NCBI GenBank assembly: GCA_903899845.1
Contig: CAIUKV010000138.1
Coordinates: forward strand, 1-58,998
DNA length: 58,998 nt
Origin: an uncultured Actinomycetes bacterium
Lineage (GTDB): Bacteria > Actinomycetota > Acidimicrobiia > IMCC26256 > PALSA-555
Direction of reading: 5' to 3'
Shown: piece after piece, positions 1 through 11,356 of the stretch
How positions within the stretch are numbered: the first letter of the stretch is position 1
Layout of the letters: the number at the start of each line of letters is the position of its first letter
Program-made: the position numbers and the translations under genes
The notes under the pieces: generated by a model
The model's input: the letters and a program-made list of their open reading frames with translations, nothing else
Told to the model about the DNA's origin: nothing
The model's database searches: none

Positions 1-1
1 G

Positions 2-634
2 GTGCGCACCGCCGCCGCCGACGTCGCCGATGCCGACGCGCTGGGCGACGCGATCGCCGCGCTCGGCGCTGCGCTCGGCCCGCCCGACGTGCTGGTGACC
101 AGCGCTGGGTACGCCCGGCCCGGGCCCTTCGCCGACCTCGACCTCGCCCAGTTCCGGGCCCAGATGGAGATCGACTACTTCGGCACGCTCCACGCCGTGC
201 GGGCGGTCGTGCCCGGGATGGTGGCGCGGCGCCGGGGCCACCTCGTGCTGGTCTCGTCGACGGTCGCCTTCGTGGGGGTCTACGGCTACTCGGCCTACGC
301 CCCGGCCAAGCACGCGGTGCGGGGCCTGGCCGAGACGCTGCGACCGGAGCTCAAGCCCCACGGGATCACCGTCGCCTGCGCCTACCCGCCCGACACCGAC
401 ACGCCCGGTTACGCCGAGGAGAACCGCCACAAGCCCGAGGTCACCCGGCGCATCTCGGCGACGATCCGGCCCCGGTCGGCCCCGGCCGTCGCGGCGGCGA
501 TCCGCCGGGGGATCGAGCGCGACCGGCGCGTCATCACCGCCGACCCGGGCACCGCGTTCCTGGCCCGGGCCGGGGCCCTGATCGCCCCGGTCCTCCACCG
601 GTCGCTCGACCGGCACCTGCCCGCGGGCGACTGA
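2..634 (+). CDS. Short-chain dehydrogenase, 3-ketodihydrosphingosine-reductase-like (N-terminus outside window)
   Basis: The visible 210 residues are the C-terminal three quarters of a classical SDR; the glycine-rich cofactor loop lies before the window. Seen: a TSAG motif at residues 33-36 in place of the usual NNAG, a catalytic serine pair near 85-86, and YAPAK at 99-103. [14 protein letters not shown] block near 129-141 is characteristic of 3-dehydrosphinganine reductases, which reduce the C3 ketone of 3-ketosphinganine with NADPH. The substrate assignment rests on that block alone, so other lipid-ketone reductase roles remain possible. It lies 92 nt upstream of fumC on the same strand, but fumC has its own promoter-like hexamer. 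Confidence 0.75.
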   Translation: MRTAAADVADADALGDAIAALGAALGPPDVLVTSAGYARPGPFADLDLAQFRAQMEIDYFGTLHAVRAVVPGMVARRRGHLVLVSSTVAFVGVYGYSAYAPAKHAVRGLAETLRPELKPHGITVACAYPPDTDTPGYAEENRHKPEVTRRISATIRPRSAPAVAAAIRRGIERDRRVITADPGTAFLARAGALIAPVLHRSLDRHLPAGD

Positions 635-678
635 CGACCCGTGGCCCGCCGGATCGGCCCGCCCCGGCCCGGGCGCAG

Positions 679-684
679 TACGGT
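679..684 (+). promoter_or_regulatory. -10-like hexamer upstream of fumC
   Basis: TACGGT about 42 nt before the fumC ATG. Transcription would begin near 691, leaving a leader of about 36 nt that contains the GGGGAGG ribosome site. No convincing -35 element was identified. Confidence 0.4.
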
Positions 685-726
685 CTCGGGCGGTTCGGCC
701 GTCCGACGAGTCCGGGGAGGTTGGCG

Positions 727-2133
<1,407 letters not shown>

Positions 2134-2168
2134 GCGGAGCGGAGCCCGGCGAGCACCGTGGGGTCCGA

Positions 2169-2196
2169 CGAGCCGGGCTGAGCGGAGCCCGGCTCG
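2169..2196. terminator. Bidirectional hairpin between fumC and the peptide transporter operon
   Basis: A perfect 11-bp inverted repeat (2169-2179 with 2186-2196) with a 6-nt loop lies between two converging genes. A related 8-bp hairpin (2124-2131 with 2143-2150) overlaps the fumC stop, and its 19-nt left half is repeated exactly at 2121-2139 and 2169-2187. There is no U-tract, as is common for high-GC actinobacterial terminators. Confidence 0.6.
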
Positions 2197-2198
2197 GC

Positions 2199-3226
2199 TC
2201 AGCCGGCGCGGGGGCCGAAGTCGATCGTCTCGCCCGGGGTGAGCGGGAAGTGGCAGGCCACGTACTGACCGTCGGCGACCGCCCGCAGCTCGGGCTCCTC
2301 GGTGGCGCAGCGCTCCTCGGCCCGGGGGCAGCGGGTCCGGAACCGGCAGCCGCTGGGCGGGGCCATGGGGGAGGGGATCTCGCCGCCGAGCACCCGGCTG
2401 GTGTCGGGCCGCACGCCCGGGTCGGGGACGGGGATCGCCGCGAGGAGCGCAGCGGTGTACGGATGCGCGGGTGAGGCGTAGAGGGCGTCGGGGGCGGCCA
2501 CCTCGCAGACCTTGCCGAGGTACATCACCATCACCCGGTCGCTGACGTTCTTGACCACGGCGAGGTCGTGGGCGATGAAGACGAGGGTGAGGCCGTAGCG
2601 GGCCTTCATGTCCTCGAGCAGGTTGAGGATCTGGGCCTGCACGGACACGTCGAGCGCCGACACCGGCTCGTCGCAGATGATCAGCCTGGGCTCGGTCACC
2701 ACCGCCCGGGCGATCGAGATCCGCTGGCACTGGCCGCCGGAGAACTCGTGGGGTCGTCGTCCGGCGTTCGCGGGGTCGATGCCGACCGCCTCGAGCACCT
2801 CGTCGACCTTGGCGTCGCGCGCGGCCTTGTCGCCGATGCCCCAGATGTCGAGCCCCTCGCGCACGATGTCGCGCACCGTGCGGCGGGGGTTGAGCGACGA
2901 GATGGGGTCCTGGAAGATCATCTGCAGGCGGGGCCGGGTGGCCCGCAGCGCCTCGCCCTTGAGGGCGGTCAGCTCCACGCCGTCGTAGACGACGGTCCCC
3001 GACTTGGGCGGGGGGAGCTGCATGACCGCCCGCCCGGTGGTCGACTTGCCGCAGCCGGACTCGCCGACGATGCCGAGGGTCTCGCCCTCGAGGATGTCGA
3101 GCGACACGTCGGACACCGCGTTGACGACCAGTCCGGTGCGCCCGACCGGGAACTCCACCACCAGGTGCTCGACCCGCAGCAGCGACGCGTCGGGGCTGCG
3201 CAGATGGGCGGTGCCGCGCCCGGCCA

Positions 3227-3227
<1 letters not shown>
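2199..3227 (-). CDS. Oligo/dipeptide ABC transporter ATPase, OppF/DppF type
   Basis: Second ATPase of a peptide importer, 342 residues, acting on the cytoplasmic face. It has Walker A GESGCGKST near 55-63, Q-loop FQDP near 105, an ABC signature reading SGGQCQR (Cys where Arg is usual) near 163, and Walker B LIICDEP near 182. The C-terminal oligopeptide-transporter region has the HPYTAAL motif and a four-cysteine cluster near residues 300-330, typical of OppD/OppF. The ATG overlaps the stop of the preceding ATPase gene by one base (TGATG), so translation is probably coupled. Last gene of the operon; the substrate could be peptides or other oligomers. Confidence 0.9.
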
Positions 3228-4314
<1,087 letters not shown>

Positions 4315-4318
<4 letters not shown>

Positions 4319-5349
4319 ACGGCGCTCTCCCGGACGTCGAGGCGGGCCCGGACGACGTCACCGAGGAAGTTCAGGCTGAGCACGGTGAAGAAGATCATCA
4401 GGGCGGGGAGGAAGATGATGTGGGGCGACTCCTTGAGCCGACCGCGGTCGAGGCCGATGATGTTGCCCCACGACGGGGTGGGGGGCCGGACGCCGACCCC
4501 GAGGATGCTCAGGGTGCCTTCGGCGACGATCGCGACCGCGATGCCGAGCAGCGCGATCGAGAACATGGCGGGCAGCACGTTGGGCAGGACCTCGCGGAGC
4601 ATGATCCGCACCGGCTTGGCGCCCTGGGCCCGGGCGGCGAGCACGAACTCGCGTTGGGACCAGGAGAGGGCGGAGGCCCGGGTGATCCGCCCGAGCAGGG
4701 GGATCGACACGATGCCGATGGCCAGGATGAGGATCAGCTTCGGGTCGACCGAGCTCTGCCCGGTGGACGCCGCGGCCCCGGCGAGGAAGGCCACGAGGGC
4801 GAGGGCGAGCACCACCGCAGGGATGGCCAGGAACACGTTGAACAGCGAGGTGATCACGGCGTCGGTCCGCCGGCCGAAGTAGCCGGCGATCAGCCCGAAC
4901 GTGCCACCGAACACCAGCCCGAACAGCACGGCGCCGGTGGCGACGATCAGCGACGACCAGCTGCCGTACGCGAGCCGGGCGATCATGTCGCGGCCGTTGC
5001 TGTCGCACCCGAGCAGGAACCCGGACGCGGTGCCGTCGGTCGAGAACGGGCCGCGCCGGGCGCAGGCGACGTAGGACCGGTTGGGGTCCTTGAGCGGGAG
5101 CACGCCGAGCTGGGCGAGGACGGCGACGATCACGATGAACGCCAGCCAGCCGATCGCGAGCCAGGCGCCCACGCCCAGCCCGCGCCCGACACGACGGCGG
5201 CCTTCGCCCCCGCTCTCGACCGCGGAGACGTAGAGGTTGGCCTGCGCGACGACGAGGCCCGGCTCGAGGGATCCCTCGGCGTAGCGGTCGAGGTCCCGGT
5301 TCCCGTCGGCACCGACGGGGGGGACGGCGTCAGGCGTCGGCTCGGGCAC
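4315..5349 (-). CDS. Peptide ABC transporter permease, OppC/DppC type
   Basis: Inner-membrane subunit, 344 residues. A hydrophilic N-terminal arm of about 60 residues precedes the first helix. The DSNGRDMIARL motif near 118 is the usual OppC landmark after the periplasmic loop. Five further hydrophobic segments follow, with an EAA-loop motif (AARAQGAKPVRIMLREVLPN) that contacts the ATPases. GTG start at 5349 lies inside the end of the upstream permease gene (20-nt overlap), so the two permeases are likely made together. Member of the five-gene opp/dpp-like operon. Confidence 0.92.
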
Positions 5350-6346
5350 GGCGGATCCTCGGGTCGAGCAGGATGTAGCAGAAGTCCACGGCGAAGTTGA
5401 TCAGCACGAAGATGAAGGCCAGCACGAAGATGTAGCTCTGGAGCTCCACGTACTCGCGGGCCGCGATCGCGGTCGCGATCTGGGTCCCCATGCCCGGGAT
5501 CCCGAAGATGACCTCGACCACGATGGCGCCACCGATGAGCGTGCCGACGTTGAGGCCGGCCACCGTGAGCAGCGTGAGGCTCGAGGGGCGGAGCGCGTGT
5601 CGGAACAGGATCCGACGGTTCGGGACCCCCTTCGCCTTGGCCATGGTGATGAAGTTCTCCTGGAGCGTCGCGATCATGTCGCTGCGCAGGAGCCGCATGT
5701 AGATCGCGACCTGACCGACCGCCAGCGCGATGACCGGCAGCACCATGTACTTGAGGTGCTCCACGCTCGGGGTGCGTGCCGAGTCGAAGAGCGGGTCGAG
5801 CCAGCCCGGCTCGTAGCCCGCGGTCGGGAGCCACTTGAGGCGGGCACCGATGACGTACGAGAGCAGGAGCGCGAGCACGAAGTTGGGGAGCGCCAGGAAC
5901 CCGAACGCCGTGGTGTTGACGGCCCGGTCCGTCCGGGTGCCCGCCCGATAGGCGGTGAGCACGCCGAGGGGGATCGCGAGGGCCAGCGCCACCAGCTGGG
6001 CGTAGATCACCAGTTGGATCGACACCGGCAGCGACTGCTTGATCAGCTCACCCACCGGCTGGTTGGTCGCGTACTTCCGGCCCAGGTTGCCCTGCAGCAG
6101 TCCCGTGGTCCCCTCGCTCTTGATCACGGGGATGCCGAGGTAGTTGACGTACTGCTGCAGGAACGGCTTGTCGAGGCCGAGGTCCTTCGCGAGCGCGGCC
6201 CGCTGCTGGTCGCTGCCGAACGGGATGATCGTCTTGGCCGGGTCTCCGGGGAGCAGACGCACCAGGCTGAACGTGAAGAACGTGACCAGCAACAGGACGA
6301 TCGCCAGTTGCAGGAAACGCCGCGCGATCAGCCGGAGCGCTGCCAC
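5330..6346 (-). CDS. Peptide ABC transporter permease, OppB/DppB type
   Basis: Inner-membrane permease, 338 residues. The N-terminal helix is followed by RLLPGDPA, the conserved loop of DppB/OppB proteins. An EAA loop (AKAKGVPNRRILFRHALRP) lies near residue 240 and six hydrophobic segments are visible. The GTG start at 6346 is preceded by GGGGGG with a 7-nt gap. It lies 42 nt downstream of the binding-protein gene in the same direction. Confidence 0.92.
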   Translation of the reverse strand: MAALRLIARRFLQLAIVLLLVTFFTFSLVRLLPGDPAKTIIPFGSDQQRAALAKDLGLDKPFLQQYVNYLGIPVIKSEGTTGLLQGNLGRKYATNQPVGELIKQSLPVSIQLVIYAQLVALALAIPLGVLTAYRAGTRTDRAVNTTAFGFLALPNFVLALLLSYVIGARLKWLPTAGYEPGWLDPLFDSARTPSVEHLKYMVLPVIALAVGQVAIYMRLLRSDMIATLQENFITMAKAKGVPNRRILFRHALRPSSLTLLTVAGLNVGTLIGGAIVVEVIFGIPGMGTQIATAIAAREYVELQSYIFVLAFIFVLINFAVDFCYILLDPRIRRARADA

Positions 6347-6388
6347 CCCGAATCCCCCCGGATCGTGCTCCGCCGTCGGGCGAGCCGC

Positions 6389-8014
6389 CTACTTCTTGGT
6401 GAGGTAGAGCCCGTCGACGGGGATGCGCCCGTACAGGTACAGGGGCTTCGATCCGTCGGGCAGTGGCGCCCCGAGGATCCCGCCCATGCCCTTCGAGGCG
6501 ATGGTCCAGTCCACGAACCAGGCCGGGATCAGCCACGGCGAGCCCATCATCGCCTTGTTGAAGTCCTCGTAGGCGGCCTTCCCGTCGGCGGTGGTGAGGG
6601 CGGCCCGGCCGGCGTCGAGCGACGCCTGCACGGTGGCGTCGTCGATCTTGCCGAAGTTCACGGGGGAGCCCTTCGAGAACCAGACGTAGTTGCCGGCGTC
6701 GCCGTAGGCGGGGTCGCTGTGGAAGTTGCGCCACAGCAGCACCGAGAACTTGCCGGCCAGCGCCTCGTTGATCAGGGAGCTCTGGTCGACCTGGGCGAGG
6801 GTGGCGTTGATGCCCGCCGCCTTGGCCTGCTCCACGAGCAGCTGGGCCTCGGCCAGGCTGCCCGAGTCGTTGGTGGTCAGGAAGCTGACGTCGAAGGCGC
6901 CGCCGTTGGCCGCCTTGACCTTGGCGACCAGCTCCTTGGCCTTCTTGAGGTCGTAGGTGGGCAGGCCGGACTTCTTGAGGTAGCCCTGGCCCTTCGAGTC
7001 GATGATGCTGTTGGCCACGTCGAACAGGCCCTTGTTGCGGATCTGGTTGATCTTCTTGATGTTGAGCGCGTGGGCCAGGGCGAGGCGGGCGTCCGGGCTG
7101 TTGAACGGCGCCTTCGCCGTGTTGAGCAGGTAGTACCGGACGTCACGGTTGCCCGGGGGCTCGGTGGTGAGTTGAACCCCGGACACGCCACCGAGGCTGT
7201 CGATCGCGTCGGCCGCCGAGGTGTGCATCAGCGTCAGCTGGCCGCCCTCGAGCTGGTTCTGACGGGACGGCGTGTCGGGGATCGGCACGAACGTGATCTT
7301 GTCGAGGTAGGGCAACTTGGTGCCCTTGGCGTCCTTCTTCCAGTAGTTGGCGTTCTTCACCGCCACGAAGGACTCGTTGGTCTTCCACGTCTCGAGCTTG
7401 AACGGACCGGTGCCGATCAGGTTGGTCGCGCAGGTGCCCGGGTTGTTGATCTGGGCCGGGGCCATGATCCCGGCGCGACCGACGAGGTACAGGTAGGCCG
7501 GGAACGCCGCCCACGGCACCTTGGTCGTGACCTTGACGGTTGCGTCGTCGACCTTGCTGACGCTGGCGATGTTGCTGAACACGAACTGGAACAGCAGGCC
7601 CTTGCGCCAGGCCTCGATGTTGGCGACGATCGCGTCGGCGTTGAACGGCGTGCCGTCGTGGAAGGTGATGCCGGGGCGGGCCTTGATCGTCCACTCGTTG
7701 AACGTGGCGTTCGGGGTGACCGACTCGGCCAGGTTCGGCACGTACTCACCCTTGGTGTTGGGGGCGGTGAGCGTGTCGTAGATCGCGGCGACGACCTGGA
7801 TGCCCGAGATCGCGAGGTTGGCCTGGCTCAGGCAGTAGCCCCCGGTCGTCTCGGCCTCGAGGCCGAAGCGGACCTCACCGCCCGGCTTCGGGGTCGCGGC
7901 ACCGGCGGGTGCGGCGACGGCGGCGAGCGTGGCGGCGGCGACCGCGGCGGCGGCCACCGCGGCGATCACTCGGCTCCGACCACGACCTGCACGGCGGGAC
8001 GACTGCTGACCCAC
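6389..8014 (-). CDS. Peptide ABC transporter substrate-binding protein, family 5 (OppA/DppA type)
   Basis: Exported solute-binding protein, 541 residues, first gene of the transporter operon. A basic N-terminus and an alanine-rich hydrophobic stretch end in a likely cleavage region APAGA near residue 39. No lipobox cysteine is seen at the cleavage site, unlike many Gram-positive homologues. Family 5 landmarks include the LAESVTPNATFNEWTIKARP region and FHDGTPFNADA near 125. The GTG at 8014 follows a purine-rich GAGGGGG. Ligand not predictable from sequence. Confidence 0.9.
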   Translation of the reverse strand: MGQQSSRRAGRGRSRVIAAVAAAAVAAATLAAVAAPAGAATPKPGGEVRFGLEAETTGGYCLSQANLAISGIQVVAAIYDTLTAPNTKGEYVPNLAESVTPNATFNEWTIKARPGITFHDGTPFNADAIVANIEAWRKGLLFQFVFSNIASVSKVDDATVKVTTKVPWAAFPAYLYLVGRAGIMAPAQINNPGTCATNLIGTGPFKLETWKTNESFVAVKNANYWKKDAKGTKLPYLDKITFVPIPDTPSRQNQLEGGQLTLMHTSAADAIDSLGGVSGVQLTTEPPGNRDVRYYLLNTAKAPFNSPDARLALAHALNIKKINQIRNKGLFDVANSIIDSKGQGYLKKSGLPTYDLKKAKELVAKVKAANGGAFDVSFLTTNDSGSLAEAQLLVEQAKAAGINATLAQVDQSSLINEALAGKFSVLLWRNFHSDPAYGDAGNYVWFSKGSPVNFGKIDDATVQASLDAGRAALTTADGKAAYEDFNKAMMGSPWLIPAWFVDWTIASKGMGGILGAPLPDGSKPLYLYGRIPVDGLYLTKK

Positions 8015-8048
8015 GGGTACCCCCTCGGTGTTCCGTTGGCTCCGGTTG

Positions 8049-8084
8049 TGTGGTGCGTTGGGTGGTGCGTTGGGTGGTGCGCGT
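8049..8084. repeat. Three 12-nt imperfect tandem repeats in the peptide-operon leader
   Basis: The unit GGTGGTGCGTTG at 8061-8072 is flanked by variant copies at 8049-8060 and 8073-8084. They lie 35-70 nt upstream of the binding-protein start, where a promoter or operator for the minus-strand operon would be expected. Function is unknown. Confidence 0.6.
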
Positions 8085-8194
8085 TGCGTGGTTCCGGCCG
8101 GCCGGCGATCCGGGCGGGCCGCTGAGCGCGCATGCTACTCGCATTCCGCAGGGCGCGAAACGGCGCCCCCGGCCCTTGCCCCGCCCCGGTCCAC

Positions 8195-8200
8195 TACGGT
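8195..8200 (+). promoter_or_regulatory. -10 hexamer of a probably leaderless transcript (arfB-like gene)
   Basis: TACGGT is followed by exactly 7 nt and then the ATG at 8208. Transcription would start at or next to the start codon. No Shine-Dalgarno sequence precedes the ATG. Confidence 0.55.
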
Positions 8201-8207
8201 CGGGCCC

Positions 8208-8639
8208 ATGGGCACGGGCGCCGGTCCGGGTGGGGTCCTCCGGGTGACGCCGACCTGTCGTATCCCGCTCGCCGAGCTCGAGTGGCGGGTCAGTCGGTCG
8301 GGCGGACCGGGCGGGCAGCACGCCAACACCGCCGACACCCGGGTGGAGGTCCGCTTCTCGGTGGCCGACTCGGCCGCTCTCGGACCCCGCCAGCGGGCCC
8401 GCCTCCTCGAGCGCCTCGGCCCGGTGGTGCGGGCGGTCGCCGCCGACTCACGGTCCCAGGCCCGCAACCGGGCCCTGGCGCTCGAGCGGCTCGCCGCCCG
8501 GCTCGCCGCCGGCCTCGCGGTCACCCCGCCCCGGCGACCGACCCGGCCCTCGGGCGCCGCGGTGTCCCGCCGACTCGACGCCAAGGCCCACCAGGCGCGC
8601 CGGAAGGCCGCCCGGCGCCGCCCCACGGCCGAGGACTGA
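8208..8639 (+). CDS. arfB: ArfB/YaeJ-like peptidyl-tRNA hydrolase, ribosome rescue factor
   Basis: A short release-factor-like protein of 143 residues. The catalytic GGQ motif sits in SGGPGGQHANTADTRV near residues 31-46, the context found in ArfB/ICT1 rather than in full RF1/RF2. The basic C-terminal tail rich in Arg and Lys (near 110-140) is what ArfB inserts into the empty mRNA channel of stalled ribosomes. It hydrolyses peptidyl-tRNA codon-independently. The RF1/RF2 codon-recognition domains are absent, which is normal for this family. Its transcript is probably leaderless, and it is divergent from the peptide operon. Confidence 0.9.
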   Translation: MGTGAGPGGVLRVTPTCRIPLAELEWRVSRSGGPGGQHANTADTRVEVRFSVADSAALGPRQRARLLERLGPVVRAVAADSRSQARNRALALERLAARLAAGLAVTPPRRPTRPSGAAVSRRLDAKAHQARRKAARRRPTAED

Positions 8640-8656
8640 CGGGTTCCGGGCCCGGG

Positions 8657-8689
8657 CTCGATCCGGCCTCGACCCGGCCTCGATCCGGC
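8657..8689. repeat. Three 11-nt tandem repeats between convergent genes
   Basis: CTCGATCCGGC occurs at 8657-8667 and 8679-8689 with one variant copy (CTCGACCCGGC) between them. The array fills the gap between the convergent arfB-like and esterase genes. No function is apparent. Confidence 0.7.
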
Positions 8690-8690
8690 C

Positions 8691-9917
8691 TCAGCCGGGG
8701 TCGGCCGGGTCGCCGGCGGGCTGCGCGGCGATGCTCGCGCAGAACTGGTGGATCGCGCTGACCGCGGCTTCCGAGCGGATCGAGTGGAAGATCTCGAACG
8801 CGTGGGGAGCCCCGGGCAGCTCCAGGTACACCACCGGGGGTCCGGGGGTGGCCCGGAGCCGGTCGACGAACGCCCGGGTCTGGGCCACGGGCACGAGGTT
8901 GTCGGCCGAGCCCTGGACCACGAGGAACGGGACCCGTCGGGCCCCGACCCGCTCGATCGGCGACCAGTCGCGCAGCGGTCCGGGGTCGCGGTCGGGCGCG
9001 ACGCCGAACACCCACGTGCTCAGGCGGTCGGCCCAGCGCTGGGCCCGCCGACCGCGGACGGTGAGCAGGGCGACGAGGTCGGTCGGTGGGTACACCGGCA
9101 CGGCAGCCAGCACCGAGGTGTCGGCGTCCTCGAACTCGGGCTGGAGCCCGGGCTCCCCGGCCGTCAGCGCTGCGAGGGCCGCGAGGTGCCCGCCCGCCGA
9201 CCCGCCGGTGACCACCACCCGGGTGGGGTCGCCGCCGAGCTCGGCGATGTGGGCCCGGATCCAGGCCAGGGCCGCCTTGACGTCGACCAGTGGGTCGGGG
9301 AAGTGCGCCTTCGGGGCCAGCCGGTAGTTGATCGCCACGCACACCCACCCGGCGGCGGCCATCCGGTTCATGAGCGGTCGACCCTGCTGGCGCTTGTCGC
9401 CGATCACCCAGCCACCGCCGTGGATCTGCAGGAGGACGGGCGCCCCGGTGCAGCCGCCCCGGGGCCGGTACACGTCGCAGAGGTGACGGCGGTCGGCGCC
9501 GGGGGCGTAGCGCAGGTCGGCGACCCGCTCGACCCGCCGGTCGGCCAGCCAGAACGGGACCAGCAGGCGGCGCCAGCGGCCCCGGTCGGGGGTGGGGGCG
9601 GCGAAGCCCGCGGCGACCATCGCCCGTCGGACCGCCGGACCGCTCCGGGCGGCCAGGGCCGTCTCCACCCCGAGCAGGACCACGCCGAGCCCGGCGAGGC
9701 CGAGCCCGATCACGCCCGCCGGGTGGTCGAGCCCCCCGGCGAGGACGAGGACCCCCACGGCGCCGCCCAGGACGAGCACCGTCCACTGGGCCAGCTCGGC
9801 GACCAGCCACTCGGCCACGAACCCGATCGCCAGCCCCGGCAGCGAGCGGGACGGGGCCAGGACGTTGATCCCGAGGGCGAGGGTCAGCCCGCCGACGCCG
9901 AGGAGGAGCCAGGACAC
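8691..9917 (-). CDS. Membrane-anchored alpha/beta hydrolase, HSL/family IV esterase type
   Basis: 408 residues: about 90 N-terminal residues with three or four hydrophobic helices, then a cytoplasmic or surface alpha/beta-hydrolase domain. The oxyanion motif HGGGW is at 166-170. The nucleophile elbow GGSAGG is at 238-243 (Ser240). An acid in QGSADN and a histidine in GAPHAF complete the triad. This is the hormone-sensitive-lipase family of carboxylesterases; the natural ester is unknown. The GTG at 9917 lies 14 nt after the stop of the upstream hydrolase, so the two are probably co-transcribed. The N-terminal membrane domain is unusual for small family IV esterases. Confidence 0.82.
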   Translation of the reverse strand: MSWLLLGVGGLTLALGINVLAPSRSLPGLAIGFVAEWLVAELAQWTVLVLGGAVGVLVLAGGLDHPAGVIGLGLAGLGVVLLGVETALAARSGPAVRRAMVAAGFAAPTPDRGRWRRLLVPFWLADRRVERVADLRYAPGADRRHLCDVYRPRGGCTGAPVLLQIHGGGWVIGDKRQQGRPLMNRMAAAGWVCVAINYRLAPKAHFPDPLVDVKAALAWIRAHIAELGGDPTRVVVTGGSAGGHLAALAALTAGEPGLQPEFEDADTSVLAAVPVYPPTDLVALLTVRGRRAQRWADRLSTWVFGVAPDRDPGPLRDWSPIERVGARRVPFLVVQGSADNLVPVAQTRAFVDRLRATPGPPVVYLELPGAPHAFEIFHSIRSEAAVSAIHQFCASIAAQPAGDPADPG

Positions 9918-9931
9918 GGGCGTCCCCAGGC

Positions 9932-11101
9932 CTACCGGCGCTCCTGGATCCGGACGCCCACGGGCGCGAACCGGTCCATGGTCGCCTGGTCGAGCCCGAC
10001 CGGCTTCTTGTCGATCCCGAAGGCCGCGCGCAGCTGCGCGGTGACCGCGTGCTCGACCGGCCCCCAGGACGGGTCCGGGTCGGTCGCCGGGGTGGTGCAG
10101 CCGTCGGTGGCGAGGCGGGCGAGGTTGTCGGGCACCGGGAGGCCGGCGGACCGGGCGACGCCGACCAGCCCCCCGGCCCCGCCGACCGGGCAGACCCCGC
10201 CGATGTCGGCGTGGCCGGCGTCGTCGATCACCACGAGCCGGGCCGGGGGCCGGGCGGCGGCGAAGCCCTGCTGCACGCTCGCGAGGGGCACGATCTGCTC
10301 GGCCGCGCCGGTCACGAACAGCACCGGGACGGGGGGGAAGGTCAGGGTCGCGCCGGTGGCGGAGCTGACGCCGCTGGCCGAGATCGGGATGGCCGTGACC
10401 ACGCCGGGCTCGGCGCCGAAGCGCAGGGCCGTGCCCCCACCCGCCGAGTGACCCGTGATCGCGACGCCGTCGGCCCGGACGCGGCCCCGCAGCGGCCCGC
10501 CCTTCCGGTCGTTCTCGGCCCGCAGGAGCGCCTCGGTGTTGCGCATGGTCACGACGTCGTCGACCGGGGTCGCCGGCGGGCTGCCCAGAGCCGCGGCGAG
10601 GCCGCGCTCGGTGACGTCGGGCGACGCGACGACGAAGCCCCACGACGCGAGATGGGCGCCCAGGTAGGCCAGTTGCTCCCGGTAGCCGGAGAAGCCGTGG
10701 GCCATGAGCACGAGCGGGAAGGCGCCCTTGCGGGTCGCGGCCGGGACGTCGCGGTAGGCGTCGGTCTCGTAGGTGGCGGTCGCGCCCGCGGGGAGGAAGG
10801 CGCGTATCCCGGCCGGCGCCTTGGGGACGACGTCGAACCGGTCGGGCGTCGCCTTGGCCACCGCCCGCTTCGGCGCCGGGTACCACACCTCGACCTTCCG
10901 GTCGGGCAGGTCCAGGGTGGTCACCCCGGCCGCGTAGGGGCCGGGCGCGGCGTAGGCGGGGGCCGAGCGGTCCCGGGCCCCGGCCGGCGCGGCGAGGCCG
11001 ACGACCAGGGTGACCGCCAGCCCGGCGACGACGACGAGGGCGAGGCGGCGCCTCGGCGCGGACCGACGGTCGGCGGGGAGGGGACGGGCGCGGTGCTCCA
11101 C
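9932..11101 (-). CDS. Secreted alpha/beta hydrolase (chlorophyllase/polyester-hydrolase-like fold)
   Basis: 389 residues with an N-terminal basic patch and hydrophobic helix (about 20-40) ending in a likely signal peptidase site APAGA. The hydrolase core shows the oxyanion HGFSGY motif near 135, nucleophile GHSAGG near 217-222 (Ser219), and a histidine in DDAGHAD. This arrangement resembles the cutinase/PET-hydrolase and PAF-acetylhydrolase-like group of secreted esterases; the substrate is not predictable. The GTG at 11101 has GGAG 6 nt upstream. An earlier ATG at 11170 is in frame but lacks a ribosome site. Confidence 0.78.
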   Translation of the reverse strand: MEHRARPLPADRRSAPRRRLALVVVAGLAVTLVVGLAAPAGARDRSAPAYAAPGPYAAGVTTLDLPDRKVEVWYPAPKRAVAKATPDRFDVVPKAPAGIRAFLPAGATATYETDAYRDVPAATRKGAFPLVLMAHGFSGYREQLAYLGAHLASWGFVVASPDVTERGLAAALGSPPATPVDDVVTMRNTEALLRAENDRKGGPLRGRVRADGVAITGHSAGGGTALRFGAEPGVVTAIPISASGVSSATGATLTFPPVPVLFVTGAAEQIVPLASVQQGFAAARPPARLVVIDDAGHADIGGVCPVGGAGGLVGVARSAGLPVPDNLARLATDGCTTPATDPDPSWGPVEHAVTAQLRAAFGIDKKPVGLDQATMDRFAPVGVRIQERR

Positions 11102-11206
11102 GGTGCACTCCGGGGGTTCGGTGTCGGAGGGACGGACCAGGGCGACAACCGATCGGGAGGCGCGATCCATCCCGCCCGCTGACGTGCGCGCCGGGACCCG
11201 GTTCGC

Positions 11207-11212
11207 TAGTGT
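11207..11212 (+). promoter_or_regulatory. Possible -10 element for the Liv operon
   Basis: TAGTGT in the 255-bp gap between the divergent secreted hydrolase and the Liv binding protein. If used, it gives a leader of about 140 nt before the ATG at 11357. That leader contains several inverted repeats and could carry regulation. No -35 was assigned. Confidence 0.3.
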
Positions 11213-11356
11213 CACGCCTCACCGGTCGGGATCCGTCCCGGATTCACCGGGGGAACCGGGTCCGACACCGGTCGCGGCGGGAGACCGCCGGGCCCGGGGT
11301 GGTCGGTTGGGAACGTTCGGGTGAGAACAGTCGTGCACGAGCACTGGGGGGTAGCG

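Noticed and set aside
8657-8689. Short tandem repeats as a regulatory array
   Set aside because: They lie between convergent stops and contain no promoter-like element; noted only as repeats.
11213-11356. Possible c-di-AMP (ydaO-type) riboswitch in the Liv leader, from a GGGGGAACCGGG stretch
   Set aside because: The order of the other conserved elements does not fit, and the gene context (amino-acid receptor) is atypical.
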